Virus record (IMG/VR): IMGVR_UViG_3300028384_001070
Span: 1 to 22,459 of that record
DNA: 22,459 bases
Source of the DNA: a virus
Strand: one strand, 5' to 3'
The notes under the pieces are model-generated. The model ran no database searches and was not told the origin of the DNA. It saw only the letters and a list, made by a program, of their open reading frames with translations. Positions 15,362-21,336 of this stretch are shown one piece after another. A program made the position numbers and the translations under genes. How positions within the stretch are numbered: the first letter of the stretch is position 1; every line of letters starts with the position of its first letter.

Positions 15362-15525
15362 TAGTCTTCCTTCTTCCAAATAGTCCAAGCACCGTATGCA
15401 ATAGCACCGTATGCTACTAAACTTGCAATTGGTTTAAAAATTAAAAATGCAATGCCTGCACCTACTAATACTGCACCGTCTAGTGTAGTTCTTTCATTCA
15501 ATCTAGATGTAATCCATTTTTTCAT
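15361..15525 (-). CDS. Small membrane protein (54 aa)
   Basis: The ORF runs from the ATG at 15525 to the TAA at 15363-15361. The N-terminus is basic (MKKWITSRLNERTT), followed by a hydrophobic stretch from about residue 15 to 50 (DGAVLVGAGIAFLIF, then PIASLVAYGAIAYGAWTIW) that could form one long or two short membrane segments, and a charged KKED tail. The Shine-Dalgarno AGGAG is well spaced. A possible late-type box lies just upstream, so this gene and the two after it might also be expressed late. Similar tiny membrane proteins of unknown function occur in T4-like marine phages. Confidence 0.65.
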   Translation of the reverse strand: MKKWITSRLNERTTLDGAVLVGAGIAFLIFKPIASLVAYGAIAYGAWTIWKKED

Positions 15526-15534
15526 AATCTTCTC

Positions 15535-16482
15535 CTATAATTTATTTATTGCTTGCTTTACATAATTTAAAATATAAGTTTTATTTGGAAATTCTAACGC
15601 ATAAGCAATGTCTAAGAATTCTTGTAAATTTTCTTTTGATTGTTTGTCTAATGCAAGGTGAGTAGGATATGTTAATAAATTAATATACCATTTTTTGTTA
15701 AACTTAGATACAAAGTCTACTAGATTAGGAAGATCAAACCAATTGTTATAATGTAACACTGTGTTTATTTCAAAATCATATTCGTTGCCAAAACAATAAT
15801 CAATAAAGTCTAGTGTGTCTTGCCACTTACTTCCGCCTCGTACTTGCTCGTTAATTGTTCCTACTCCGTCAATACTAATTATAAAACGTACCTTTTTAAA
15901 TGAGTTCCAAACGTATTCACACTCACCGGATGGAATATAACTTGCGTTTGTATTGTATACAACTTCACAATCTGCAGGACTAGGATGTAAATTTAGAATG
16001 TCTAAATGCTTGTCTGTAATAAGTGGCTCACCGCCTAGAAATAATATCTTTTCTATTGTACTAGGTACATTAACAACTTCGTTAATTGTAAGATGTTTAT
16101 TAAGTGGGTTTCCGTAGATCAGCTTTTCTTTTGCCATCCAACTGGTGCTGAATTCAGAATTACAGCCGTCACAAACTAAATTGCATAGATTGTCTACACC
16201 AATCTCTAAGAACTTTACCTGAGGTATATCTGTTTTATACTTTTCATTTAGTTCATTGCGTAAACTTACAAGTCCTAATGCTTCTTCATCATAACACTTT
16301 TGACATTCTGGAATATGTTCGCCTTTAATGCTTTTTTGTCTAAGCTCTTCGTATGCTGAACCCTGTATAACTGCATCAATGTCTCCGTCAAATTCTGCCA
16401 CAGAGTCTTTAAATCGGCAACAAGGATAAACCCTGTTGCCTGGTCTAATATTCACATAGTTCCAAAATGCACTACAAGTCAT
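15535..16482 (-). CDS. Radical SAM protein with N-terminal SPASM/twitch-like Cys cluster (315 aa)
   Basis: Cys100, Cys104 and Cys107 form the canonical CxxxCxxC (CNLVCDGC) that binds the [4Fe-4S] cluster. The GGEP motif for SAM binding is at 150-153, preceded by a beta strand (KILFLG). Before this core, Cys3, Cys21/Cys22, Cys60 and Cys63 lie in a pattern (C...I-x-PG-x-x-x-x-CC...CxxC) like that of SPASM/twitch domains, which normally follow the core; this suggests an auxiliary cluster at the N-terminus. I recall this arrangement from 'twitch domain' radical SAM proteins in marine phages. Such enzymes start radical chemistry on peptides or small molecules; the substrate here is unknown. The ATG overlaps the amidinotransferase stop (TAATG). 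The IscA-like protein downstream could supply clusters. Confidence 0.85.
   Translation of the reverse strand: MTCSAFWNYVNIRPGNRVYPCCRFKDSVAEFDGDIDAVIQGSAYEELRQKSIKGEHIPECQKCYDEEALGLVSLRNELNEKYKTDIPQVKFLEIGVDNLCNLVCDGCNSEFSTSWMAKEKLIYGNPLNKHLTINEVVNVPSTIEKILFLGGEPLITDKHLDILNLHPSPADCEVVYNTNASYIPSGECEYVWNSFKKVRFIISIDGVGTINEQVRGGSKWQDTLDFIDYCFGNEYDFEINTVLHYNNWFDLPNLVDFVSKFNKKWYINLLTYPTHLALDKQSKENLQEFLDIAYALEFPNKTYILNYVKQAINKL
15543..15550 (-). promoter_or_regulatory. Possible late-type box before the 54-aa gene
   Basis: AATAAATA lies 17 nt before the ATG at 15525, inside the last codons of the radical SAM gene. It has the same sequence as the box before the 186-aa virion gene. It sits within an AT-rich run (AATAAATAAAT), so it could be chance. 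If real, it would let the membrane peptide and IscA-like carrier be made late without the rest of the cassette. Confidence 0.3.
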
Positions 16483-17543
16483 TAATTAAAGTAATCTTCT
16501 CGTGAACCTTTGCGTTTAGTATCAAGTGTTACACAGTGGAAGCCTCCACTTAGTGTACGTGCTTGACGCATAGGCAATCCGATTGATTCAATACCATGCT
16601 GATCTAATACTTTACGCAACTCATGTTGATTTTCGTCACAAATAACCAACTCTTCGTTGACACTCATAAAGTTAAGACCGATGTACTTACTACAAGGCGA
16701 AACTCCATTTGCTAGGTTAGTACCGATATCATGTACCTTATCACCCGGAAAGAAAATCTTGTCCCATGATTCAAAGATTGGCGGATACCAATCGGGCGTA
16801 ATTCTATCACCGTTAAACAAAACTAGTCCAGGACGTAACGGAATAACTGTACTATCAAAGTGTGAATAACTATAGAACTTCTCTGCTAGGTGGATACGGT
16901 AACCTAGTGGTTCAAGAATAGTTTTTAGCCACTTACCGCCTAACAAGGTGCCCGAGTTAGATACTTGATATAACAAGTCGTTGCCTAAACGTACTACGTT
17001 GGGAGCATCAAATACAATTTCTTTGTTTACTAGAGTCGGAATACTTAGATCTTCTAATTGATAGCTTTCGTCAAGTAGCTTAGGGCGTGGAGCACTAATC
17101 CACTGCGATCCACCTTCCATTGCTTCGTACAAGAATTCTCTATATGCTGTTGTTTCAAACTGGCGAGCTCGCATAGCACCTGGACAATCAATAATAAGAT
17201 TATCTAGTGGTAATAACAAGTCACGTGGACAATAGGTATACCATCCAGTTGTTTTCCAATCTGGTGTGCTAAACTCTTTTGAATGATCAATTGACTCAGG
17301 GCGTCTTACTTTAACACCTAAATCTGATAGTACTTTAGCAAAGCCGTCTAGATCTTCGTTTGCTTCATCGATTACCCACTGCGGGCTAGGACCTTCTAGA
17401 TCTTTGATATGTTCCCATTTACAATCAGCAAAACCAAAGCTGTGCGTTGATTTGTCTACAGTAGGAATACGAGCGTGATCCGCAATACCTACAAATACTT
17501 CTTCTAACGGATCCCAGTCGTTGTGACTACTTACTACTGTCAT
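16482..17543 (-). CDS. Glycine-amidinotransferase-family enzyme (353 aa)
   Basis: The sequence matches the arginine:glycine amidinotransferase/StrB family along its length. The N-terminus reads NDWDPLEEVFVGIADHARIP. CPRDLL-(x)n-MRARQFE-(x)n-AYREFLYE spans about 105-140. The catalytic triad is intact: Asp179 in FDAPNVVRLGND, His228 in SHFDSTVIPLRPGLVL, and the nucleophile Cys337 in LSGGFHCVTLD. These enzymes move the amidino group of arginine to an amine through a Cys-amidino intermediate, releasing ornithine. Acceptors in known members include glycine, scyllo-inosamine-4-phosphate and intermediates of guanidino toxins; the acceptor here cannot be told. The length fits the family (about 350-390 aa). 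The start has AGGAG 9 nt upstream. It overlaps the PLP-enzyme gene by 17 nt and the radical SAM gene by 1 nt. Not a standard T4-like gene; probably an acquired metabolic gene. Confidence 0.9.
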   Translation of the reverse strand: MTVVSSHNDWDPLEEVFVGIADHARIPTVDKSTHSFGFADCKWEHIKDLEGPSPQWVIDEANEDLDGFAKVLSDLGVKVRRPESIDHSKEFSTPDWKTTGWYTYCPRDLLLPLDNLIIDCPGAMRARQFETTAYREFLYEAMEGGSQWISAPRPKLLDESYQLEDLSIPTLVNKEIVFDAPNVVRLGNDLLYQVSNSGTLLGGKWLKTILEPLGYRIHLAEKFYSYSHFDSTVIPLRPGLVLFNGDRITPDWYPPIFESWDKIFFPGDKVHDIGTNLANGVSPCSKYIGLNFMSVNEELVICDENQHELRKVLDQHGIESIGLPMRQARTLSGGFHCVTLDTKRKGSREDYFN

Positions 17544-18399
17544 TTAATTTTTCTCCTATAAGTTCTGAAATACATATTCTGTTTACATCTGACCCGCGAT
17601 TCATATGCTGCCACTTGTCACCGCCTAAGCCAAACATAATACAGTCTGTTTCTTTTAATTCTTGTTCTTTACATACTTGAGAATATGCTTTGTTGTACAC
17701 TTCCCAATTATAGTCTACTGAATAATTTTTAATTAGTTCATTAGCAATACTTAATCCAATACGATTATGCATATCAACAGAATTGAATACATCTATACCA
17801 TCATCTGTATCACTACGTTCTAAACGCATACCTACACGTAAAAACTCTGCTCCGTAGAATGCTTTTGAAATTGAAAATGTAATTGTTTCAACACACGTAT
17901 ACTTGTCTAAATCTATATTAATATTTTTAGTGCAAGGGTAGTATGCAAAATCTAATAATACTGGAATACCTAGTTCGTTGCACTTATCAAGTACGTCTGT
18001 TAAGTCGTCACGTTGTTTTCCAAAGTCTGAAAAAGGTACACTTATAATTACTGCATTATGTATGTCTAGCTCACAGTCTTCAATGAACGAATACGTACCG
18101 CCATGTTTGAGAACAGCACTGTGATACATAAACTCTCCTCTGAAGAATCTAAAGTGCTTATTCTTATGGCGCCAATACCAGTGGTCAAATGCTTGCGCAC
18201 TTCCTGCAACTAGTCTACGATTAGTAAAATTTTCAATTCCTTTAATTGTATTATTTTTACTACTTGCAATCCAATTATAAAAGTTTTCAGTAAACTCTGC
18301 AGGAATATTATTATTATATAAACTATCTGTTACATCAAGTGAATTGATAAATGTTTGTATGCTCCTATCAGCAACAGGCTTAGCACCTCTTAAGTTCAT
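17527..18399 (-). CDS. Small, divergent fold-type-I PLP aminotransferase-like protein (290 aa)
   Basis: The middle of the protein has the aminotransferase class I/II pattern. Asp150 in VLLDFAYY would pair with the PLP pyridine nitrogen, with Tyr153 nearby. FSISKAF gives Lys179 as the Schiff-base lysine, and FLRVGMRLER supplies the Arg that usually binds the phosphate. GSAQAFDHWY (66-75) resembles the Gly-rich cofactor loop, and Arg274 in NRICIS may bind the substrate carboxylate. At 290 aa it is about 100 residues shorter than usual, mainly in the C-terminal small domain, so substrate binding may differ. The ATG at 18399 has GGAG 7 nt upstream and overlaps the previous gene by 20 nt. It overlaps the amidinotransferase by 17 nt. 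It probably provides or consumes an amino group in the same pathway. It could also be a lyase or decarboxylase of the same fold. Confidence 0.7.
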   Translation of the reverse strand: MNLRGAKPVADRSIQTFINSLDVTDSLYNNNIPAEFTENFYNWIASSKNNTIKGIENFTNRRLVAGSAQAFDHWYWRHKNKHFRFFRGEFMYHSAVLKHGGTYSFIEDCELDIHNAVIISVPFSDFGKQRDDLTDVLDKCNELGIPVLLDFAYYPCTKNINIDLDKYTCVETITFSISKAFYGAEFLRVGMRLERSDTDDGIDVFNSVDMHNRIGLSIANELIKNYSVDYNWEVYNKAYSQVCKEQELKETDCIMFGLGGDKWQHMNRGSDVNRICISELIGEKLNDSSK

Positions 18400-18898
18400 T
18401 TAATACTCCAGTTATCTGCATGGTGTATTTTGTCTCCATGCCCATATTACCACTTACATGTGGCTCATCACGTTTTATTAGTATAGCATCACCCCGCTTC
18501 CAATGCAAGACTGGATTGTCATTTATTTCAAAATAATGTCCACTTTTCCAATCTTCTAAGAAAATGTTAACACGGACACAGTCGTATGGATCTACATCAT
18601 AGTTTTTTGCAAACTGATAAAATGTATCTTCATGTATAGGAAGTGTTTGTCCTACAGGTTGTTTCATTATGCCAACACTGTATCGAGGAAACAGTGTGCG
18701 ACAAAACTCATGCACATCGTCGTCAACATCAAATGCACGATAGTACATACTGTTGTTGTGATTATATCCTGCTTCTAAATATTTTAAATTTTGTTCTTCA
18801 AACTCTCCTGCACGATCTAAAATAGTTACATTGTCTTCATGCATCCATTTATAAACCGTGTAATTAAAGTTTGGTAGTGTAAAGTTTATTTTTCCCAT
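18380..18898 (-). CDS. 2OG-Fe(II) oxygenase/cupin-like protein (172 aa)
   Basis: A double-stranded beta-helix pattern is visible. His89-x-Asp91 in LPIHEDTFY and His147 in DEPHVSGNMG could form the iron facial triad. Lys157, about ten residues after the distal His, stands where 2OG enzymes place an Arg or Lys to hold 2-oxoglutarate. WKRGDAILI (about 133-141) is the usual strand before the distal His. It is short for the family but close to aspartyl/asparaginyl-hydroxylase-like or cupin-like phage proteins. It overlaps the prolyl-hydroxylase-type gene by 13 nt and the PLP gene by 20 nt. It is not closely similar to its neighbour oxygenase, so the two probably act on different steps. The iron and cofactor roles are inferred from motif spacing only. 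Confidence 0.65.
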   Translation of the reverse strand: MGKINFTLPNFNYTVYKWMHEDNVTILDRAGEFEEQNLKYLEAGYNHNNSMYYRAFDVDDDVHEFCRTLFPRYSVGIMKQPVGQTLPIHEDTFYQFAKNYDVDPYDCVRVNIFLEDWKSGHYFEINDNPVLHWKRGDAILIKRDEPHVSGNMGMETKYTMQITGVLNELKRC

Positions 18899-19641
18899 GG
18901 CTTATCGTATGGTACCTTTTCTTTATCGTCAAACCAGTATAGGCTGCGATGTGGTGGAAATTTATCATCATGCTTGCTGTTGCTCACATAATAAAACAGT
19001 CTTAGATTCTTACGACATGTGCCTTTTGGATTTGTCATAGGTTCGGGGTAACCGTGATACGCAAGATTATTATAACTCCAAACAACCATATTGCCAGCAT
19101 CCGGAACAACACGGCTTAGTACACGCTCTCTATCTGTGTCATAAAAATCTAAGTTTCCGCCCCAAGACTCGTTCCAATCTTCGTTAAGGTATATTACTAC
19201 GCTTAGGCGTCTATGTAAATGTAGTTGTTCATTCCAGTTAAAATCTGTGTGTACTTTAAGACTATCGCCGGTATAACCCTTTGCATAACCAGCACCTACT
19301 AAATGTGGATCTGGAATTAAATCAACTGTATCTGTTACTTCTTGTAGCCATTTAAGAAAAGGGCTAGAATGCAGTGCATTAATGACTTCATCTTGGATAG
19401 GAGTATCTTCTAGGTTGTTGTATTCATACATACAACTTCCTTTACGAGTAAATTTTTTACCTTTTTCAATTGGGAGATTTTCTAGTTCTTTCGCCATCTG
19501 TTTTACTACTTCAATTGGCAGTAAATTTTTAATTTCTAACTTAGAATAACCTGGATGGTTTCGATATTCTTGCTGTAGTTCATATGTGTTCGAAAAGTTC
19601 GAACGGATATGATCTAGTATTGCTTTTTTAATTTTGCTCAA
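18886..19641 (-). CDS. 2OG-Fe(II) oxygenase, prolyl-4-hydroxylase type (251 aa)
   Basis: Clear P4H-superfamily pattern: His131-x-Asp133 in LKVHTDFNWN, the strand RLSVVIYLNEDW-(x)n-GGNLDFYD (about 145-167), GNMVVWSYNNLAYHG with the distal His196, and RKNLR (210-214) with the 2-oxoglutarate-binding Arg. The enzyme would hydroxylate a protein, amino acid or small molecule using O2 and 2-oxoglutarate. The chosen start is TTG at 19641: it has a strong AAGGAG 8 nt upstream, and the next in-frame ATG (codon 49) is well inside the conserved protein. It is the first gene of the cassette, 20 nt downstream of a predicted +1, and overlaps the next gene by 13 nt. Such oxygenases are frequent in marine T4-like phages, usually without a known substrate. 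Confidence 0.88.
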   Translation of the reverse strand: MSKIKKAILDHIRSNFSNTYELQQEYRNHPGYSKLEIKNLLPIEVVKQMAKELENLPIEKGKKFTRKGSCMYEYNNLEDTPIQDEVINALHSSPFLKWLQEVTDTVDLIPDPHLVGAGYAKGYTGDSLKVHTDFNWNEQLHLHRRLSVVIYLNEDWNESWGGNLDFYDTDRERVLSRVVPDAGNMVVWSYNNLAYHGYPEPMTNPKGTCRKNLRLFYYVSNSKHDDKFPPHRSLYWFDDKEKVPYDKPWEK

Positions 19642-19667
19642 TTCTGAGACTCCTTATTACTGCATAT

Positions 19668-19696
19668 ACTATATACTATTAATCTTGCGTTGTCAA
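19668..19696 (-). promoter_or_regulatory. Strong sigma70-type promoter of the amidinotransferase cassette
   Basis: TTGACA (19696-19691) and TATAGT (19673-19668) are separated by exactly 17 nt. The expected +1 is near 19661, giving a leader of about 20 nt that contains AAGGAG before the TTG start. It shares ATCTTGACAAC and an internal GATTAATA with the promoter of the polymerase gene, which suggests a common early promoter class read by host RNA polymerase. Confidence 0.75.
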
Positions 19697-19717
19697 GATA
19701 AAACTGAAATCTATAGG
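19690..19717 (+). promoter_or_regulatory. Weak divergent promoter candidate for the basic 90-aa gene
   Basis: TTGTCA (19690-19695) lies 16 nt before TATAGG (19712-19717). The -35 overlaps the minus-strand TTGACA because the sequence is nearly palindromic (ttgtcaa). The -10 is poor (4 of 6) and overlaps the ribosome site, so the true start may differ. Confidence 0.25.
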
Positions 19718-19725
19718 AAGAAATT

Positions 19726-19998
19726 ATGATTAAATGGTTAACAGGATTAGTATTTGGAAAAACGTTTGTCCCACACGACCCACCGTTAGAAGAATATCAA
19801 AAACACGTAAAAGCCAACGAAGAACGAAAGGCTGCAGAAGAAACTAAAGCTAAAAAATCTACTGCTAAAAAGAAAGCAAAAGTTGATTTAGATTCTATGA
19901 AGAAAGATGAGCTACTTGCTCATGCTAAGAAGAATGGTATTAAAGCCAACGCTAGTATGAAAAAAGCAGACATCTTAGCCGCGATTAACAACGGCTGA
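19726..19998 (+). CDS. Basic protein with C-terminal SAP/Rho-N-like helix motif (90 aa)
   Basis: The protein has three parts: a hydrophobic, amphipathic N-terminus (MIKWLTGLVFGKTF), a Lys/Ala/Glu-rich linker (about residues 28-53, with STAKKKAK), and a C-terminal helical module (about 54-90) of the form L-x-x-MKKDELLAHAKKNGI...MKKADILAAI. This matches the helix-extension-helix pattern of SAP, HeH and Rho-N-type nucleic-acid-binding motifs. It probably binds DNA or RNA. A good Shine-Dalgarno (AGGAAG) precedes the ATG. It is one of only two plus-strand genes here; it diverges from the cassette, and its 3' end overlaps the convergent 96-aa gene by 24 nt. Specific role unknown. Confidence 0.75.
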   Translation: MIKWLTGLVFGKTFVPHDPPLEEYQKHVKANEERKAAEETKAKKSTAKKKAKVDLDSMKKDELLAHAKKNGIKANASMKKADILAAINNG

Positions 19999-20265
19999 TT
20001 GTAATTGCGCTAGTGCAGTTTCTTGGCGAGCCAGCTTGCGTTCTAGGACGTCTATAGCGGCTCGCTGTTTTCTTGACTGCTCTTCCAAACTACGTACATA
20101 TTCAACTGTAGGAATCTCACGAGAGCTACCATCTTCGGCAACCATAGTAAATCGATCTACGCCCTGTGCTTTTAATCCACCTGTTACACGGTTAGGATTC
20201 TTATCAGATGATGATTGGGTCTGGGCCGGCTTGTTTCTGCCGTACATCTTGCTTAGGTAACTCAT
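19975..20265 (-). CDS. Small coiled-coil protein of marine T4-like type (96 aa)
   Basis: The start is taken at the ATG at 20265 (MSYLSKMYGRNKP) because GGAGAG precedes it and the longer frame upstream lacks a ribosome site. Residues 12-35 are polar and Gly/Ser-rich. Residues 50-93 form a helix with heptad-like spacing (VEYVRSLEEQ...IDVLERKLARQETALAQLQ), probably a coiled coil. The first 62 nt are also the last codons of uvdE in another frame. A late-type box lies 20 nt upstream, inside uvdE, so it may be a late gene while uvdE is early. I recall a similar protein of unknown function in cyanophages. Confidence 0.7.
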   Translation of the reverse strand: MSYLSKMYGRNKPAQTQSSSDKNPNRVTGGLKAQGVDRFTMVAEDGSSREIPTVEYVRSLEEQSRKQRAAIDVLERKLARQETALAQLQSAVVNRG

Positions 20266-21295
20266 AGTGCTTTCTCTCCATATTGTATTTATGTAATGCA
20301 ATGCTGGCTAAATTTTTCATTTTGCTTTCTACCATAATATCTGAATAATCTAGAAACTCTAATGCGTAATCGTTTACTGCTCGATTCCACATGTAATCAC
20401 TGTGTGCTCGTAGTTTTGCTTTCTTATAGCCTTGTTCTAGTAAGTTAGTCATATTAGGACGTTTGCCTTTTGCATGTGTAGGCAATAGATCTTCACGTGA
20501 TACACTGTAATGGATCACAGGACGTACACCACGCCAGCTATCAATCACGCGAGCAAATCGATCGTCGGTTGGTAGAATGTATTCACCCTCACGGCACCAG
20601 TGATGGTGTATGTCAAGTACGAGTGCGCAGTGGTCGACAAGTTCAAGGCTGTGTTCGAGTCCCCACTTGTTTTCGTCGTTCTCGATCGTGATAGTGTTTC
20701 GTGCTTCGGGCGAGAGTCTCTTGAGGGCGTCTTTAATACCTTGGGGACCTTTTCGACCCGATATGTGGACATTGCATTTAAAGTCTTGGAATCGTTTGCC
20801 GTAACCCATCCAGCGTATGACATTGGTGTGATATTCAAATTCTTCTATGCTCCTCTCTACAATCTCGGGGCTATCAGATGCAAGAACAGTGAACTGACCA
20901 GGATGCATACTAAGCCGTACATCAAGATGTCTCGCAAGCTCGCCCACTTTGGCAAATTCACGTTCGCAATACTCAACAACATCAGGCTTACGCCAATAGT
21001 AAGACCAATCAGGCTGAGTATAAACAGGAAGTACATCACTGCCCAAACGAACCATTCGTAACTCATGTGGTAAACTCCCTACGTATTCAATCAAGTTATA
21101 GTACGATTGAATATTGTGTACCATAATGTCCCACAAACGTTGTTCAGCATCATCACGTGTCTGTCTGTTGAGCCACTGTACCGTTGTACTACGAGTATTT
21201 AGTGGTCGTTGAATTTCTTCTAGCAGTTTTTTCTTCTGCGTTTGGTCGTTGTGCATGTATTTACATGCAAAGCCTATGCGTTGTATATTATTCAT
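20204..21295 (-). CDS. uvdE: UV-damage endonuclease UvdE (363 aa)
   Basis: The family pattern is complete. RIGFACKYMH is at the N-terminus. LSMHPGQFTVLASDSPEIVE is followed by NVIRWMG, then NVHISGRKG, TIENDENKWGLE, ALVLDIHHHW and PVIHYSVSRE. These carry the His, Glu and Asp residues that bind the metal cluster of the TIM barrel. The enzyme nicks DNA 5' to pyrimidine dimers and other lesions, protecting the phage genome in sunlit water. The start is set at the ATG at 21295: this begins MNNIQRIGFACK, as in the family, and directly follows a promoter. A TTG 22 codons upstream would lie inside the previous gene. The C-terminus overlaps the 96-aa gene by 62 nt. Confidence 0.92.
   Translation of the reverse strand: MNNIQRIGFACKYMHNDQTQKKKLLEEIQRPLNTRSTTVQWLNRQTRDDAEQRLWDIMVHNIQSYYNLIEYVGSLPHELRMVRLGSDVLPVYTQPDWSYYWRKPDVVEYCEREFAKVGELARHLDVRLSMHPGQFTVLASDSPEIVERSIEEFEYHTNVIRWMGYGKRFQDFKCNVHISGRKGPQGIKDALKRLSPEARNTITIENDENKWGLEHSLELVDHCALVLDIHHHWCREGEYILPTDDRFARVIDSWRGVRPVIHYSVSREDLLPTHAKGKRPNMTNLLEQGYKKAKLRAHSDYMWNRAVNDYALEFLDYSDIMVESKMKNLASIALHKYNMERKHYELPKQDVRQKQAGPDPIII
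20286..20293 (-). promoter_or_regulatory. Late-type box inside uvdE for the 96-aa gene
   Basis: CATAAATA, one mismatch from TATAAATA, lies 20 nt before the ATG at 20265, with GGAGAG between. The spacing matches the virion-gene boxes (19 nt). No clear hairpin follows it. Confidence 0.45.
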
Positions 21296-21301
21296 GTGTT
21301 T

Positions 21302-21330
21302 ATTATAGTGCCTAAGTTGTTGTTTGTCTA
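21302..21330 (-). promoter_or_regulatory. Early-type sigma70 promoter of uvdE, predicted leaderless start
   Basis: TAGACA (21330-21325) and a perfect TATAAT (21307-21302) are 17 nt apart. The -10 ends 6 nt before the ATG at 21295, so +1 would fall at or next to the start codon. No Shine-Dalgarno lies at a usable distance. Spacing from -10 to ATG is the same as at the polymerase gene. Confidence 0.65.
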
Positions 21331-21336
21331 GAGTGT

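Noticed and set aside
14940-19641. Saxitoxin, cylindrospermopsin or streptomycin gene cluster fragment
   Set aside because: The amidinotransferase is of the right family, but no polyketide synthase, inosamine enzymes or other marker genes are present; only the chemistry is analogous.
20266-20301. ATG at 20301 as start of the coiled-coil gene
   Set aside because: No ribosome site, and it would lie upstream of the late box; GGAGAG before the ATG at 20265 decides the start.
20600-21061. Plus-strand open frame of 153 codons opposite uvdE
   Set aside because: uvdE motifs fill the other strand completely; this frame has no ribosome site and no recognisable protein pattern.
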